Notes: generated from the sequence alone by a model not told the origin. Shown: positions 5,873 to 14,311, counted from the first letter of the stretch. The stretch: 25,273 bases of DNA from DATLED01 sp046597375 (GCA_046597375.1 JBKJKM010000163.1:1-25273); one strand, 5' to 3'. Translations and numbers: made by a program.

Positions 5873-7000
5873 CTACGACAGCGAGGGCGGCGGGCCGCTG
5901 CGCGCTCGGGAGAACCGACCGAGGCCACCGAGCACCGGCTCGGCCCCGGGCGGGGCGACCGGCGCCGGCACGGGGCGACCGCCTCCCAAAGCGTTGCCGC
6001 TGTAGGCATAGAAGCCGAGGGCGGCGCCGGCCAGCAGCACGATGATCCCGAGGGTCTTGCCCTTGCGGGGAGCCGACGTGGTCGACACCGGCGCCGCCTG
6101 CACCGTTGGCGCCACGCCCGTCGGTCCCGCTTGTTCATTGGCGGTCAAACCCGATGGGGCGGCCGCCGGCGCAACCGCCGTCGGAGCGGCGAACGTCGAG
6201 GGCTGGGAGAACGCCGGCGACGGGCCGAACGTCGACGACGATTCCGTCGGAGCGGAGAAGTCACTCGTCGCCCCGTCACCGCTGTCGAAGGTCGTTCCGT
6301 CGCCGGTCGAGCCCGTCTCGGTGCCGCCGGCGCCGCCACCGGTCTCGGCGCCGAAGGACTCGGCCGGCGGAGGACTGAACCCGCCGCCCGTGCCCGAGAA
6401 CCCGCCGGGTTCGCCGCTGGTCGTCTTGAGATCGGCGGCGGTCGGCTTGGCGAACTTGAGGCTGAAGGCCGAGCCCTTGGCCGCGTCGTTCGACGGATTC
6501 GGCACCTGCCCGGGGTAGAAGGCCACCTCGATGTCGGGGCCGGACTGCAGCGGCGTCAGTGCGAAGGTGATCTTTCCGTCCGACCGGATTCCCTGCACCG
6601 ACGTGAAGCAGTCGGGCGTGGGCCGCTTTTCCCACTTGCCACCTTGGGCCGAGACCCACGCCGACGCCACGCGACATCCGAGGATCACGGCGCCGTCTGG
6701 CAGCACCGAGTCAGTGCTGGGCGTGATGGTGAGGATCGGGCTGGTCTCCCCGTCCGCAAGCTTGAACCGCACTGCCGCCACGGCGACCGGGCCCTCAGGC
6801 TCGCCCTCGACGAGCAGCTGATCTGCGGATACGTCGGCGCGCGGTGGCACCTCGCCCGGCGCCGCTGCGGTGTTGGGGCGCCACCACCACCCCACGGCGT
6901 CGACGGTCGCGGCTGAGGCGCTCGGCGCCCAGCTCAACGCCGTGCCGGCCGCCAGCGCGAGGGCGGCCGCGATGCGGGCGGCTCGTCGAGGCGACATCAT
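5873..7000 (-). CDS. Secreted, C-terminally anchored protein of unknown family (last gene of transporter operon)
   Basis: The product has 375 residues and I do not recognise its family. A signal peptide is clear: MMSPRRAARI, a hydrophobic Ala/Leu run, then SAPSASA-like cleavage near residue 30 (WAPSASA|ATVDA). Residues about 35-190 form a folded-looking extracellular region with a WWW cluster (38-40) and only two cysteines, C109 and C131, which could form one disulfide. Residues about 195-310 are a Gly/Ser/Thr/Pro/Ala-rich stalk. A single membrane helix lies at about 317-335, with a Pro/Gly-rich tail after it. The ATG at 7000 overlaps the stop of the MFS-ABC gene by 4 bases (ATGA), so it belongs to the transporter operon. 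A surface accessory, cargo-capturing or adhesive role is possible but unproven. Confidence 0.75.
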   Translation of the reverse strand: MMSPRRAARIAAALALAAGTALSWAPSASAATVDAVGWWWRPNTAAAPGEVPPRADVSADQLLVEGEPEGPVAVAAVRFKLADGETSPILTITPSTDSVLPDGAVILGCRVASAWVSAQGGKWEKRPTPDCFTSVQGIRSDGKITFALTPLQSGPDIEVAFYPGQVPNPSNDAAKGSAFSLKFAKPTAADLKTTSGEPGGFSGTGGGFSPPPAESFGAETGGGAGGTETGSTGDGTTFDSGDGATSDFSAPTESSSTFGPSPAFSQPSTFAAPTAVAPAAAPSGLTANEQAGPTGVAPTVQAAPVSTTSAPRKGKTLGIIVLLAGAALGFYAYSGNALGGGRPVPAPVAPPGAEPVLGGLGRFSRARSGPPPSLS

Positions 7001-10000
7001 GCGTCGGTCCTTCCGTTGGGTGCCGGCGTGCGGCGCCGCGTGCGGCGAGCGTTGCTGGTCGCCGGCTTCGTCGCCGTGGCGGTGCCGCCAGAGCGGTTGA
7101 TGGTCGCCATGTCCCCGCCGAGGTACGACGACACCACCGTGGGATCGGTCGTCACCTCCTCCGGCGTACCTTCCACGATCGGATGGCCGAGCTCGAGGGC
7201 GATCATCCGGTCGGAGATGCTCATGATCAGTGGCATGTCGTGCTCGATGATCAGAAGTGCGCAGCCGGCTTCGCGTTGGATGCGGTGGAGCAGCGGGCCG
7301 AGGGCCTCGGTCTCGCGTTGGGCGATGCCAGAGGACGGCTCGTCCAACAGGAGCACCTTCGGGTCGTGGGCGATGCACATGGCGAGGTCGACGATGCGAC
7401 GTGTGCCGGTCGACAGCTCACGGACGAACTTCTCGCGGTACGACCCGAGGTTCATGAGCTCGATGAGGTCGGCGACCGTCCACGCTACGTCCTCCTCGGC
7501 CCGGAGCACGCCAGGAAGTCCGAGCGCCGAGGCGATCGGGTCGCGCACGGTGATGAACCGCTCGAGGCCGATGGCGATGTTCTCGGCCACGGTCAGCGAC
7601 GGCACCAGTCGGGCATCCTGGAACGAGCGTCCGAGCCCGAGCCAGGCCCGCTTGTCCGGCGGCATGGTCGTCACGTCGACGCCGTCGAACTTGATGTGTC
7701 CGGAATCGGGAATCAGAAAGCCGGAGATCAGGTCGAAGATCGTCGTTTTCCCGGCGCCATTCGGGCCGATGAGACCGAGGATCTCGTGCTCGCGCAAGTG
7801 GAACGTCGTGTCGTTCACCGCCGTTATGCCGCCGAAGCGCTTGGTCAACCCATCGAGCTCGAGCACGGTTTCACCGATCGGCGTGCGCTCGATACCGTCG
7901 TTCTTCACGCTCGCCGGCGAAGAACCGTTGGTTGAGCTCGCCGCCCCTTGGAGGAAGACCGAGCGCACGATGTCGTCGCGCTCGATGAGCTCGGCCGTCG
8001 GTCCTTCGAAGCGCACCTCACCCTTCTCCAGGAAGTAGGCCCGTTCGGCCACGGTGAGGGCGACGTTGATCGACTGCTCGACGAGGATGATCGCCGTCCC
8101 CTGGGCCTGGATGCGGCGCACGATCCCGAGTAGCTGCTCGACGATCGTCGGGGCGAGACCGAGGGAGAGCTCGTCGATCATGAGCAACTTCGGCTTGGCG
8201 ATGAAGGCCATCGAGAGGGCCAGCATCTGCTGTTCGCCACCCGACAGGTTTCCGGCCATCTGGTCGATGCGCTCGCGCAGCCGCGGGAAGATGACGAGCA
8301 CCTCCTCGGTGGCTTCCTTGAGGTACTCCGGCTGGTCGCGATAGAGCCAGCCGGCGGCCCGGAGGTGCTCGGCCACCGTCAACGTCGGGAACACCGCCTT
8401 GCCGCCCGGGACCTGTACGACGCCGAGCTTCACCGTCGCCTGGGCGTCGGTGTGGGTGATGTCGCGGCCGTCGAAGAAGATGGCGCCACCTATCGGGTCC
8501 ATCGATCCGCTGATGGCACGCAGGAGCGTCGACTTGCCGGCGCCGTTGGTGCCGAGGAGGGCCACGATCTCGCCCTGTCGCACCTCCATGTCGACGCCGA
8601 AGAGCACCTGCACCTGGTCGTAGGCCGCCTCGATGCCCCGACACACCAGCAGCGCCTGCTGTCCGCTGTCGTCGAGGGCGGTGCGCATGTCGGCCTCGGT
8701 CTGCAACGAGTTCAGCGCTTGCTGGACGTCGCGCTCGACGAACTTGGCCGCACTGGCGTAGATGGCGCCGGCCACGCCGACGATCACGGCGAGGACGCCG
8801 ATGCCCCAGCGGTAGCCCTGGTTCTCGCCGATACCGGCGACGAAGCCGGAGATGGTGATGGCACCGATGCCGAACCAGAAGCCGAAGAGGGCGAAGCCGA
8901 GCGAGCGGAGTCGGGGCGGTGCCACCAGAGCGGTGACCGGGAGGTGGAAGACGAGGAACCCCGCGCTGCCGAAGCCGACGACCATGACGAAGAAGATCGA
9001 CAGGGGGAGCCACGGGGAGACTGCGGTCAGCACGAGGGAACCGGCGGTGACGGCCAGCGCCAGACCGCCGAACTGCGTGAGACGGGCCAACTTGAACTGG
9101 TTGATGGTCTTGTCCGACAGGCGACCCCAGTAGATGGTGCCGCCGAAGGTCGCGGCCGCGTAGAGCGCGGTGATGCCACCGCGTCCCCAGACGCCGGGCG
9201 ACTCGATGCCGTAGACCTTTTCGAAGAAGAACGAGAAGAACGACACGATGGCGAGCACGGGCCCACCGAGGAAGAAGGCGGCGATCCAGAAGCGCTTGAA
9301 GGTCTTGATGGCCGAAAGGCGACGGACGCCCTCCCAGAACGGGATCTTCTCGCCGGCCGCCTCGGCCATCTTGGCCAGACTCATGTTGACGGACGCGCCC
9401 CGCACCGGCTCGCTCAACTTGCTCACGAAGAGCACGGCGACGAACGTCGGGATGGCGAGGGTCATGAAGGCGACGCGCCAGCCGAGCAGCTGACCGAGCA
9501 ACCCGCCGATGAGGATGAGGAAGGCGCCGATCGGGTTGGCCAGGCGGTGGAAGTAGTAGATCCGCCCGTGGGTCGACGGCTCGTAGTAGTCGGCCAGCAG
9601 GCTGGCGTGCACCGGCTCGTTCATCAGGCGGCCGAGGCCCGAGCCGAGACGGGCCAGAACCAGAAGTGCGAGGACGCCTCCACCGATGAAGCCCGAAGCG
9701 CCGGTGAGGATCGTCATCGAGCCCCACGCCACCGCCGCGATCATGACCAGCTTCACGCGGTTGTAACGGTCGGCGAGCACGCCGACGGGCACGATCAACA
9801 TGATCAACAGCGCGCCGGGCACGGTCGTGATGCGGGTGAAGGTCGCGTCGGAGATACCGAACGTGTCGCGGATCTCCGGGGCGAAGACACCGAAGGCGAC
9901 CTGGTCGAACTCGTCGACCAGGTTCAAGACGAACAAGACGAGCAGCGGCGCGATCGTGCCGCCACCCGTCATCTCCTTCAAGCGGTCGCGGTACTTGGCG

Positions 10001-10005
10001 ATCAT
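6997..10005 (-). CDS. Fused MFS transporter - LivF-like ATPase - LivG-like ATPase
   Basis: One open frame of 1002 residues. Residues 15-425 are an MFS permease: motif A GVLADRYNRVKL (76-86), second-half equivalent GRLSDKT, and about 12 hydrophobic segments. Residues 450-685 are a LivF-type ATPase: Walker A GTNGAGKS (485-492), signature LSGGEQQ (587-593), Walker B LLMIDE (607-612), LVEQS (641-645). Residues 712-965 are a LivG-type ATPase: Walker A GPNGAGKT (747-754), degenerate signature LSTGTRR (864-870), Walker B LLLDEP (885-890), H-loop His 922. A basic tail ends the protein. ATG 10005 overlaps the upstream stop by 4 bases; the longer frame to 10248 only reads the permease gene out of frame. 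The ATPases should power the LivHM-type permease; the MFS part may be a second route or a regulator. Fusion of these families is unusual. Confidence 0.9.
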   Translation of the reverse strand: MIAKYRDRLKEMTGGGTIAPLLVLFVLNLVDEFDQVAFGVFAPEIRDTFGISDATFTRITTVPGALLIMLIVPVGVLADRYNRVKLVMIAAVAWGSMTILTGASGFIGGGVLALLVLARLGSGLGRLMNEPVHASLLADYYEPSTHGRIYYFHRLANPIGAFLILIGGLLGQLLGWRVAFMTLAIPTFVAVLFVSKLSEPVRGASVNMSLAKMAEAAGEKIPFWEGVRRLSAIKTFKRFWIAAFFLGGPVLAIVSFFSFFFEKVYGIESPGVWGRGGITALYAAATFGGTIYWGRLSDKTINQFKLARLTQFGGLALAVTAGSLVLTAVSPWLPLSIFFVMVVGFGSAGFLVFHLPVTALVAPPRLRSLGFALFGFWFGIGAITISGFVAGIGENQGYRWGIGVLAVIVGVAGAIYASAAKFVERDVQQALNSLQTEADMRTALDDSGQQALLVCRGIEAAYDQVQVLFGVDMEVRQGEIVALLGTNGAGKSTLLRAISGSMDPIGGAIFFDGRDITHTDAQATVKLGVVQVPGGKAVFPTLTVAEHLRAAGWLYRDQPEYLKEATEEVLVIFPRLRERIDQMAGNLSGGEQQMLALSMAFIAKPKLLMIDELSLGLAPTIVEQLLGIVRRIQAQGTAIILVEQSINVALTVAERAYFLEKGEVRFEGPTAELIERDDIVRSVFLQGAASSTNGSSPASVKNDGIERTPIGETVLELDGLTKRFGGITAVNDTTFHLREHEILGLIGPNGAGKTTIFDLISGFLIPDSGHIKFDGVDVTTMPPDKRAWLGLGRSFQDARLVPSLTVAENIAIGLERFITVRDPIASALGLPGVLRAEEDVAWTVADLIELMNLGSYREKFVRELSTGTRRIVDLAMCIAHDPKVLLLDEPSSGIAQRETEALGPLLHRIQREAGCALLIIEHDMPLIMSISDRMIALELGHPIVEGTPEEVTTDPTVVSSYLGGDMATINRSGGTATATKPATSNARRTRRRTPAPNGRTDA

Positions 10006-12323
10006 GCCGGCACCCCCGCTTCGGTCTGGATTCGGAAGTGGTCGTGGTCCTTGGCCTCGACGACCGGGATGTTGGCGCCACACACCGGGCAGCCGATGAG
10101 GTCGAGCGGTTCGAGGCCCACGAGGAGTTCGGCCGCCTCGACGGCCCTTTCGGCACCGGCGATGATGTCTTGCGGTTGCTCCTCGGCCCGTACCAACGAG
10201 TCGGCGACGAGGCTCGGGACGTGGACGTCGTGGCGGTTGGCCACCCACCGGAGGAAGTTGTCACGGCTGCGGTAGAAGACCTCGGAGAGACCACCCGGGA
10301 CGACGAGCAACAGAACGAGGAGCCCGACGCTCGAGGTGAGGAGTGCGATCGTCTCGTTACCCCCGAAGAACACCGGGACGCCCTCGACGTAGATCGAGCC
10401 CAGCACGGCGCCGGGAAGCGACGTCAGCCCGCCAATCACGGTGATGGCGAAGACGGTGATCGATCGCTCGGGCCGGAAGGCGGTGTTGAACACGGCCTCG
10501 TTGAGGAAGGCGTAGAGCCCACCGGCGACGGCGGCGATGAAGCCACTGATGGCGAAGGCGGCCAGCCGGGTGCGGGCCAGGTTCACGCCGTAGGCCTGTA
10601 CGCCTTTGCCGTTGTCGCGCACGCCGATGAGGATGCGGCCGAGCCGGTTCTTTCGGATCGACCGGGCGACGAGGAGGAACAGCACCAGGAAGGCCAGACA
10701 GACGAAATAGAAGCGCACGTCCGATCTGGTGCTGAAGACCCCGTAGAGCTTGGGTCGGGCGACGATGTCGCCGGTCTTCGGGAGGATGTCGCCGAAGTAG
10801 TCGCGGTTGAGCACGAAGTTCTGCACCGTGAAGGCGAAGGCGAGCGTCGTCACGGCCAGGAACAAGCCTTGGATGCGCAGCGCCGGCAATCCGACGAGCA
10901 CGGCGGTGAGGGCACCGACGAGTCCGGCTACGAGGATGCAGAGAAAGAAGTCCCAGCCACGCACGGCCATCGATCCGGCAACCGCCGCACCGATGCCCGA
11001 GAAGGCCCACTGGCCGAGGGAGATCTGACCAGACCAGCCCGTGAGGATCACGAGCGAGACGCCGACGATGGCGAAGATGACGACCAACGCGAACCGAGCG
11101 GCGAAACGCTCGGGGAGGATGAGCGGCAACACCACTGCCACGAAAAGCACGATGTTGGCGAGGATCCCCTTGGCCAGTACCACTTCCGGGTACTGGCGCA
11201 GCACGGCGGGCACAGGTCGGTACTCCTTCACCGCCTGCCAGGTGCCGCCGGCGGCGTCGAAGGCGCGGGCGAGGCGACCGCGCTGCAACAGCAGGGCGAC
11301 GAGGATGACGACGAGCATGGTGGCGACGGCCAAGCTGGCTCGGCGGGTGCCATAGAGAGCCGACTGGTCGATGATGCCGATGCCCATGCCGGCGATGACA
11401 CACATCGGCAGACTCTCCATGCGCGCGATGACGGCAGCCGCCAACCCGTACAAGAGCACCGACGCACCCACCGAGGAGCCGAGCGTGAGTCCGGTCAGGG
11501 GCGCCCGCAGGAAGACGGCGACGGCCGACAGCGTGGCGGCGATGATCCAGACGATCGTCGAGACACGGGCGACGGGGATACCGAGCAGTGCCGCTCGTTC
11601 GCCGTTCTCGGCCGACGCCCGCACGGCGATGCCCATGTCGGTGAAACGGAAGAAGGCACCGAGGAGGGCGCAGATCACCGCCGTGACGACGGCCGCCATG
11701 ATGAAGTCGCCGTTGAAGCGGAGCGGGCCGACGTCGAAGCCGACAAGCGTCGACCACGGTGTCGTGAAGTTGTTGCTCGAGATCTGCTTGCCGACGATGG
11801 CCGTCTGCACGCCGAACTCGGCCGCCAGCAGCAGCAGCTGCACGCCGATGGTGGCGACGGTCAGGATCAGGCGCGGCGCGTCACGGAACCGGCGGATGAT
11901 CGTGCGCTCCACGAGGGCACCCAGGGCGATGCCGCCAAGCAGCACGATCGGCAACGTGAGGAAGTAATTGACGTCCTTGCGGAGCATCACCAGGAGGGCC
12001 GTCACTGCCGGCACCGAACCGAGCTGCGCTTGGGCGAAGTTGATGATCCGGTTGGCGCGGTAGACGAGGATCAGGCCCATGCCCAGCAGGGCGTAGAGCA
12101 GACCGATGGTCGCGCCGTTCAGAAAGATGGCTCTCGGCACCGGTGCGTCGCGGATGCCGATGACGAACGAACCGATGCTGAGCTGCCCGAAGATCACTTG
12201 GACGACGACCTCGATGAGGACGACGTACGCGATCAGCAGCTTGAGCCCCGGTCCGAAGATCCGGTGGTCGGTGACCTTCTTCAGTTGGCCCCCCAGCCCA
12301 CTGCTGCTGAGGAGGGCGGTCAC
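10002..12323 (-). CDS. Fused LivH-LivM branched-chain amino-acid-type ABC permease
   Basis: The product has 773 residues. Residues about 65-350 are LivH-like: LNGATIGLLYALLGMGLILVYRANRIINFAQ region, and the ATPase-docking loop with RASAENGERAALLGI (235-249). Residues about 385-685 are LivM-like: TGWSGQISLGQWAFSGIGAA (428-447) and docking loop around GVRDNGKGVQAYGVNLARTR (567-586). Together this gives both transmembrane halves of a HAAT-family importer. Residues 690-773 form a soluble tail with one CPVCG (745-749) and acidic surroundings, not part of normal LivM; a zinc-knuckle half site or redox site is possible. GTG 12323 overlaps the stop of the binding-protein gene by 4 bases (GTGA). The transported ligand could be an amino acid, urea, amide or other organic acid. 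Confidence 0.92.
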   Translation of the reverse strand: MTALLSSSGLGGQLKKVTDHRIFGPGLKLLIAYVVLIEVVVQVIFGQLSIGSFVIGIRDAPVPRAIFLNGATIGLLYALLGMGLILVYRANRIINFAQAQLGSVPAVTALLVMLRKDVNYFLTLPIVLLGGIALGALVERTIIRRFRDAPRLILTVATIGVQLLLLAAEFGVQTAIVGKQISSNNFTTPWSTLVGFDVGPLRFNGDFIMAAVVTAVICALLGAFFRFTDMGIAVRASAENGERAALLGIPVARVSTIVWIIAATLSAVAVFLRAPLTGLTLGSSVGASVLLYGLAAAVIARMESLPMCVIAGMGIGIIDQSALYGTRRASLAVATMLVVILVALLLQRGRLARAFDAAGGTWQAVKEYRPVPAVLRQYPEVVLAKGILANIVLFVAVVLPLILPERFAARFALVVIFAIVGVSLVILTGWSGQISLGQWAFSGIGAAVAGSMAVRGWDFFLCILVAGLVGALTAVLVGLPALRIQGLFLAVTTLAFAFTVQNFVLNRDYFGDILPKTGDIVARPKLYGVFSTRSDVRFYFVCLAFLVLFLLVARSIRKNRLGRILIGVRDNGKGVQAYGVNLARTRLAAFAISGFIAAVAGGLYAFLNEAVFNTAFRPERSITVFAITVIGGLTSLPGAVLGSIYVEGVPVFFGGNETIALLTSSVGLLVLLLVVPGGLSEVFYRSRDNFLRWVANRHDVHVPSLVADSLVRAEEQPQDIIAGAERAVEAAELLVGLEPLDLIGCPVCGANIPVVEAKDHDHFRIQTEAGVPA

Positions 12324-14113
12324 GACGGCTTCGCCGCCACCTTGAACGCCCCGTCCAGCTCACCGTTGGCGTAGCGCCGTCCGCCATCGATCGGCACATA
12401 GGCGCCCGGCTTGCCGTCGATCTTCGAGATTTCGGCGGCATCCCAGAAGACCTCACGGAAGTCGGAGATGGCGTTGTAGTCGCCGGGTCCGAACTTGATC
12501 AGATACACACCGGCGTCCCCGCCGGTCTGCTGCCAGCCACCGCGGGTGTACTTCGCCCCCACGTAGCCCCGCTCGAACGTGAGGGGGTTGAGGTTCGGGC
12601 CGGCCAGTTGGACGCCAGCGCCGATGAAGCCGAGGTACCCGGTGATGAGGTTGCACGAGGCACAGGGCTGGCCCGAGTTCCCCGCGGCCTTCCAGATCCT
12701 CGCGGCGTCCGACTGCTCGAAGGGCACCGGGTTCACGAGTTGGCTCGGTCCGAACGCATGGGTCCACTGCGCGTTGTCGTAGAGGCGGCCCAGGACGTCG
12801 TAGTCGAGCAGGCCGCCCGAGGGCACGATGTGCTCGGGGAAGTAGCTGTTCTGCGTCATGCCCTTGGTCAGGAACGTCGGGGCGATCGGGTCGCACATGC
12901 ACACGACCGTCGTGGCCCGGTTCTCGATCAGGCCGGCAACGGTGACCCGGGTCTGCTCCTCCGCCCGTCCGATGTCGGAGGCGTAGGTGAAGATCGCCGG
13001 ACTCTCTTTGCCGCTCGAGCACTCGTTGACCAGCGACTTGACTCGTCGGGCGGCCGGGAGCGTGGAGCCGTCGCCGTTGTCGGGCGTGACAATGGCCAGC
13101 TTGCGAGCCGTGGTCCGGCCGCCGATCTGCGGGTGGATGACCGAGCCGGCGTTGCTGGCCGGCTTCCCGACCAGCTTCTTGCAGTAGTACTCCGCAATCG
13201 ACTCGGCGCCCTCCTCACCCGTGGGGAAGATGTCCCAGCGGTACGGGCGGCGGCCGGCGTAGAGCTCGGCGGCCTGGTACGGCGCACCGACGCTGATGAT
13301 GCCGTTCTGCGACCACACGTCCTGGCCGGACACCGGCACGCCCGACAAGACGATGAAGGGCTTCATCTTGACGACTTCGGCGGCGGCGATGCGGGTCTTG
13401 GCCGGATCGTCCGGGGCGCTCGGGCAGTCGCCGATGACCCGCTTCACGACCAGCTTGCGGCCATAGAACTCGTACTGCGTGTTCATGAACTTGAACGCCG
13501 CGGCCGTCATCGCCGCCGTTTCCTCTTCCGTGGCGGCGAGGCCCTGCGTGGCCAGGATGGCGTTCACCTGCTCGTTGGGCTGGCAGGAGAAGTTGACGAT
13601 CAGGATCTCCTTGTCGGTGACCCCGGGGTAGGTGGTGCCCCCGTTGTTGCCCGTGAATTTCGGGGCGCACGGCGGCGTGTTGAAGATCACGTCCGACTGC
13701 TGCGTGCCCTTGCAGTGGCTGGTGTCGCCGGCCGCGACGGTGGCCGTCGCGCCCGTTCCTCCTGCAGGTGCGGCGCCCGGAGCGCCGGCGGCCGGTGCGC
13801 CGCCAACCGCGGTGGCGCCACCCGTCGTCCCTGCAGGCCGAGCTCCGCCGCCCGTCGCGGATCTGCCGGTGGTCGTGCCCCCAGCGACCGGAGCCCCGGC
13901 CGAATCGACGGCGCCGGCCTCGCCGGCCACCGTGTCCGTGGTGACGGCCGTGCCGTCCTCGACCGGAAGCGGGGCGTTGGCGCTGAGGGCGCCCTGCCCG
14001 GCAAAGACGTTCTGCGGGTTCTCGCCCTTGGAGGGCGAGAGCACGACGAACGCGGCCTGGACCATCGCAAGCGCGATGAAGGGCGCGTAAAGGCGGAGAG
14101 TAGAGCGACGCAT
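12320..14113 (-). CDS. Periplasmic-binding-protein type I, HAAT/LivJ-like substrate-binding protein
   Basis: The product has 597 residues. A basic start and a hydrophobic helix (about residues 7-26, PFIALAMVQAAFVVLS) form a signal or membrane anchor without a lipobox cysteine. Residues about 45-130 are a Gly/Ala/Thr/Pro linker. The folded part begins near 135 and shows type I binding-fold features: TDKEILIVNFSCQ, AAFKFMNTQYEFYGRKLVVK, and a second-lobe segment RKLAIVTPDNGDGS. It is rich in cysteine (C134, C149, C177, C230 and later YYC, NEC, VCMC and CASC), which suggests several disulfides. ATG 14113 has GAGGGG 4 bases upstream; an upstream TTG (14152) would put 13 extra residues before the signal and is rejected. 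First gene of the operon; it should deliver the ligand to the fused LivHM permease. Confidence 0.88.
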   Translation of the reverse strand: MRRSTLRLYAPFIALAMVQAAFVVLSPSKGENPQNVFAGQGALSANAPLPVEDGTAVTTDTVAGEAGAVDSAGAPVAGGTTTGRSATGGGARPAGTTGGATAVGGAPAAGAPGAAPAGGTGATATVAAGDTSHCKGTQQSDVIFNTPPCAPKFTGNNGGTTYPGVTDKEILIVNFSCQPNEQVNAILATQGLAATEEETAAMTAAAFKFMNTQYEFYGRKLVVKRVIGDCPSAPDDPAKTRIAAAEVVKMKPFIVLSGVPVSGQDVWSQNGIISVGAPYQAAELYAGRRPYRWDIFPTGEEGAESIAEYYCKKLVGKPASNAGSVIHPQIGGRTTARKLAIVTPDNGDGSTLPAARRVKSLVNECSSGKESPAIFTYASDIGRAEEQTRVTVAGLIENRATTVVCMCDPIAPTFLTKGMTQNSYFPEHIVPSGGLLDYDVLGRLYDNAQWTHAFGPSQLVNPVPFEQSDAARIWKAAGNSGQPCASCNLITGYLGFIGAGVQLAGPNLNPLTFERGYVGAKYTRGGWQQTGGDAGVYLIKFGPGDYNAISDFREVFWDAAEISKIDGKPGAYVPIDGGRRYANGELDGAFKVAAKPS

Positions 14114-14152
14114 GGACCCCTCGATTGTTTGAGCTACGGGTGTTGACGACAA

Positions 14153-14172
14153 GAGGGCCCCCGAAAGCCCTC
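14153..14172 (-). promoter_or_regulatory. Leader hairpin upstream of transporter operon
   Basis: GAGGGC and GCCCTC arms (6 bp) enclose an 8-base loop about 40 bases upstream of the binding-protein ATG. If the transcript starts upstream of 14172, it would form in the 5' leader. It could also be a regulator site. Confidence 0.3.
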
Positions 14173-14270
14173 CCCTAGAGGTTCGTCCAACCTATGCCGA
14201 ACTCCTGCCTGCCGGCGTGCCCGATGTCTCACCCCCGCCCTACCGTGACCCCAACGCCCTTCCTCCCATC

Positions 14271-14287
14271 GCGTTGCGGTTGCCCCT
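14271..14287 (+). repeat. Direct repeat, upstream copy (flanks AbiEi/DUF559-like gene)
   Basis: GCGTTGCGGTTGCCCCT matches the copy at 15231-15247 at 15 of 17 positions. The two lie just outside the gene at 14346-15224. Within this copy, GCGTTGC (14271-14277) also pairs with GCAACGC (14305-14311) to make a hairpin. Confidence 0.5.
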
Positions 14288-14311
14288 CTAGGGCGGCCCC
14301 AAAGGCAACGC
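14271..14311. repeat. Hairpin upstream of AbiEi/DUF559-like gene
   Basis: Perfect 7-bp arms GCGTTGC (14271-14277) and GCAACGC (14305-14311) enclose a GC-rich loop. An alternative pairing is GTTGCC (14279-14284) with GGCAAC (14304-14309). The GTTGCC/GGCAAC core is shared with the large hairpin at 15263-15305. Confidence 0.45.

Noticed and set aside
10006..10248. N-terminal extension of the MFS-ABC frame to 10248
   Set aside because: The extension only reads the coupled permease gene out of frame. The ATG at 10005 with a 4-base overlap matches the other operon junctions and the start of the MFS domain.
8365..10275. Long plus-strand open frame (over 600 codons) opposite the MFS-ABC gene
   Set aside because: The product is low-complexity Glu/Asp/Gly/His/Arg-rich, typical of antisense frames in GC-rich DNA. 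The minus-strand frame has full domain motifs.
10038..12374. Long plus-strand open frame (778 codons) opposite the LivHM gene
   Set aside because: It has no domain motifs and a strongly biased charged composition; it is the mirror of a membrane-protein gene.
12608..14146. Plus-strand open frame of about 512 codons opposite the substrate-binding gene
   Set aside because: Its composition is that of antisense DNA, and the minus strand encodes a coherent binding protein.
14153..14172. Leader hairpin as a known riboswitch
   Set aside because: It is too short and lacks any conserved riboswitch core that I can recognise.
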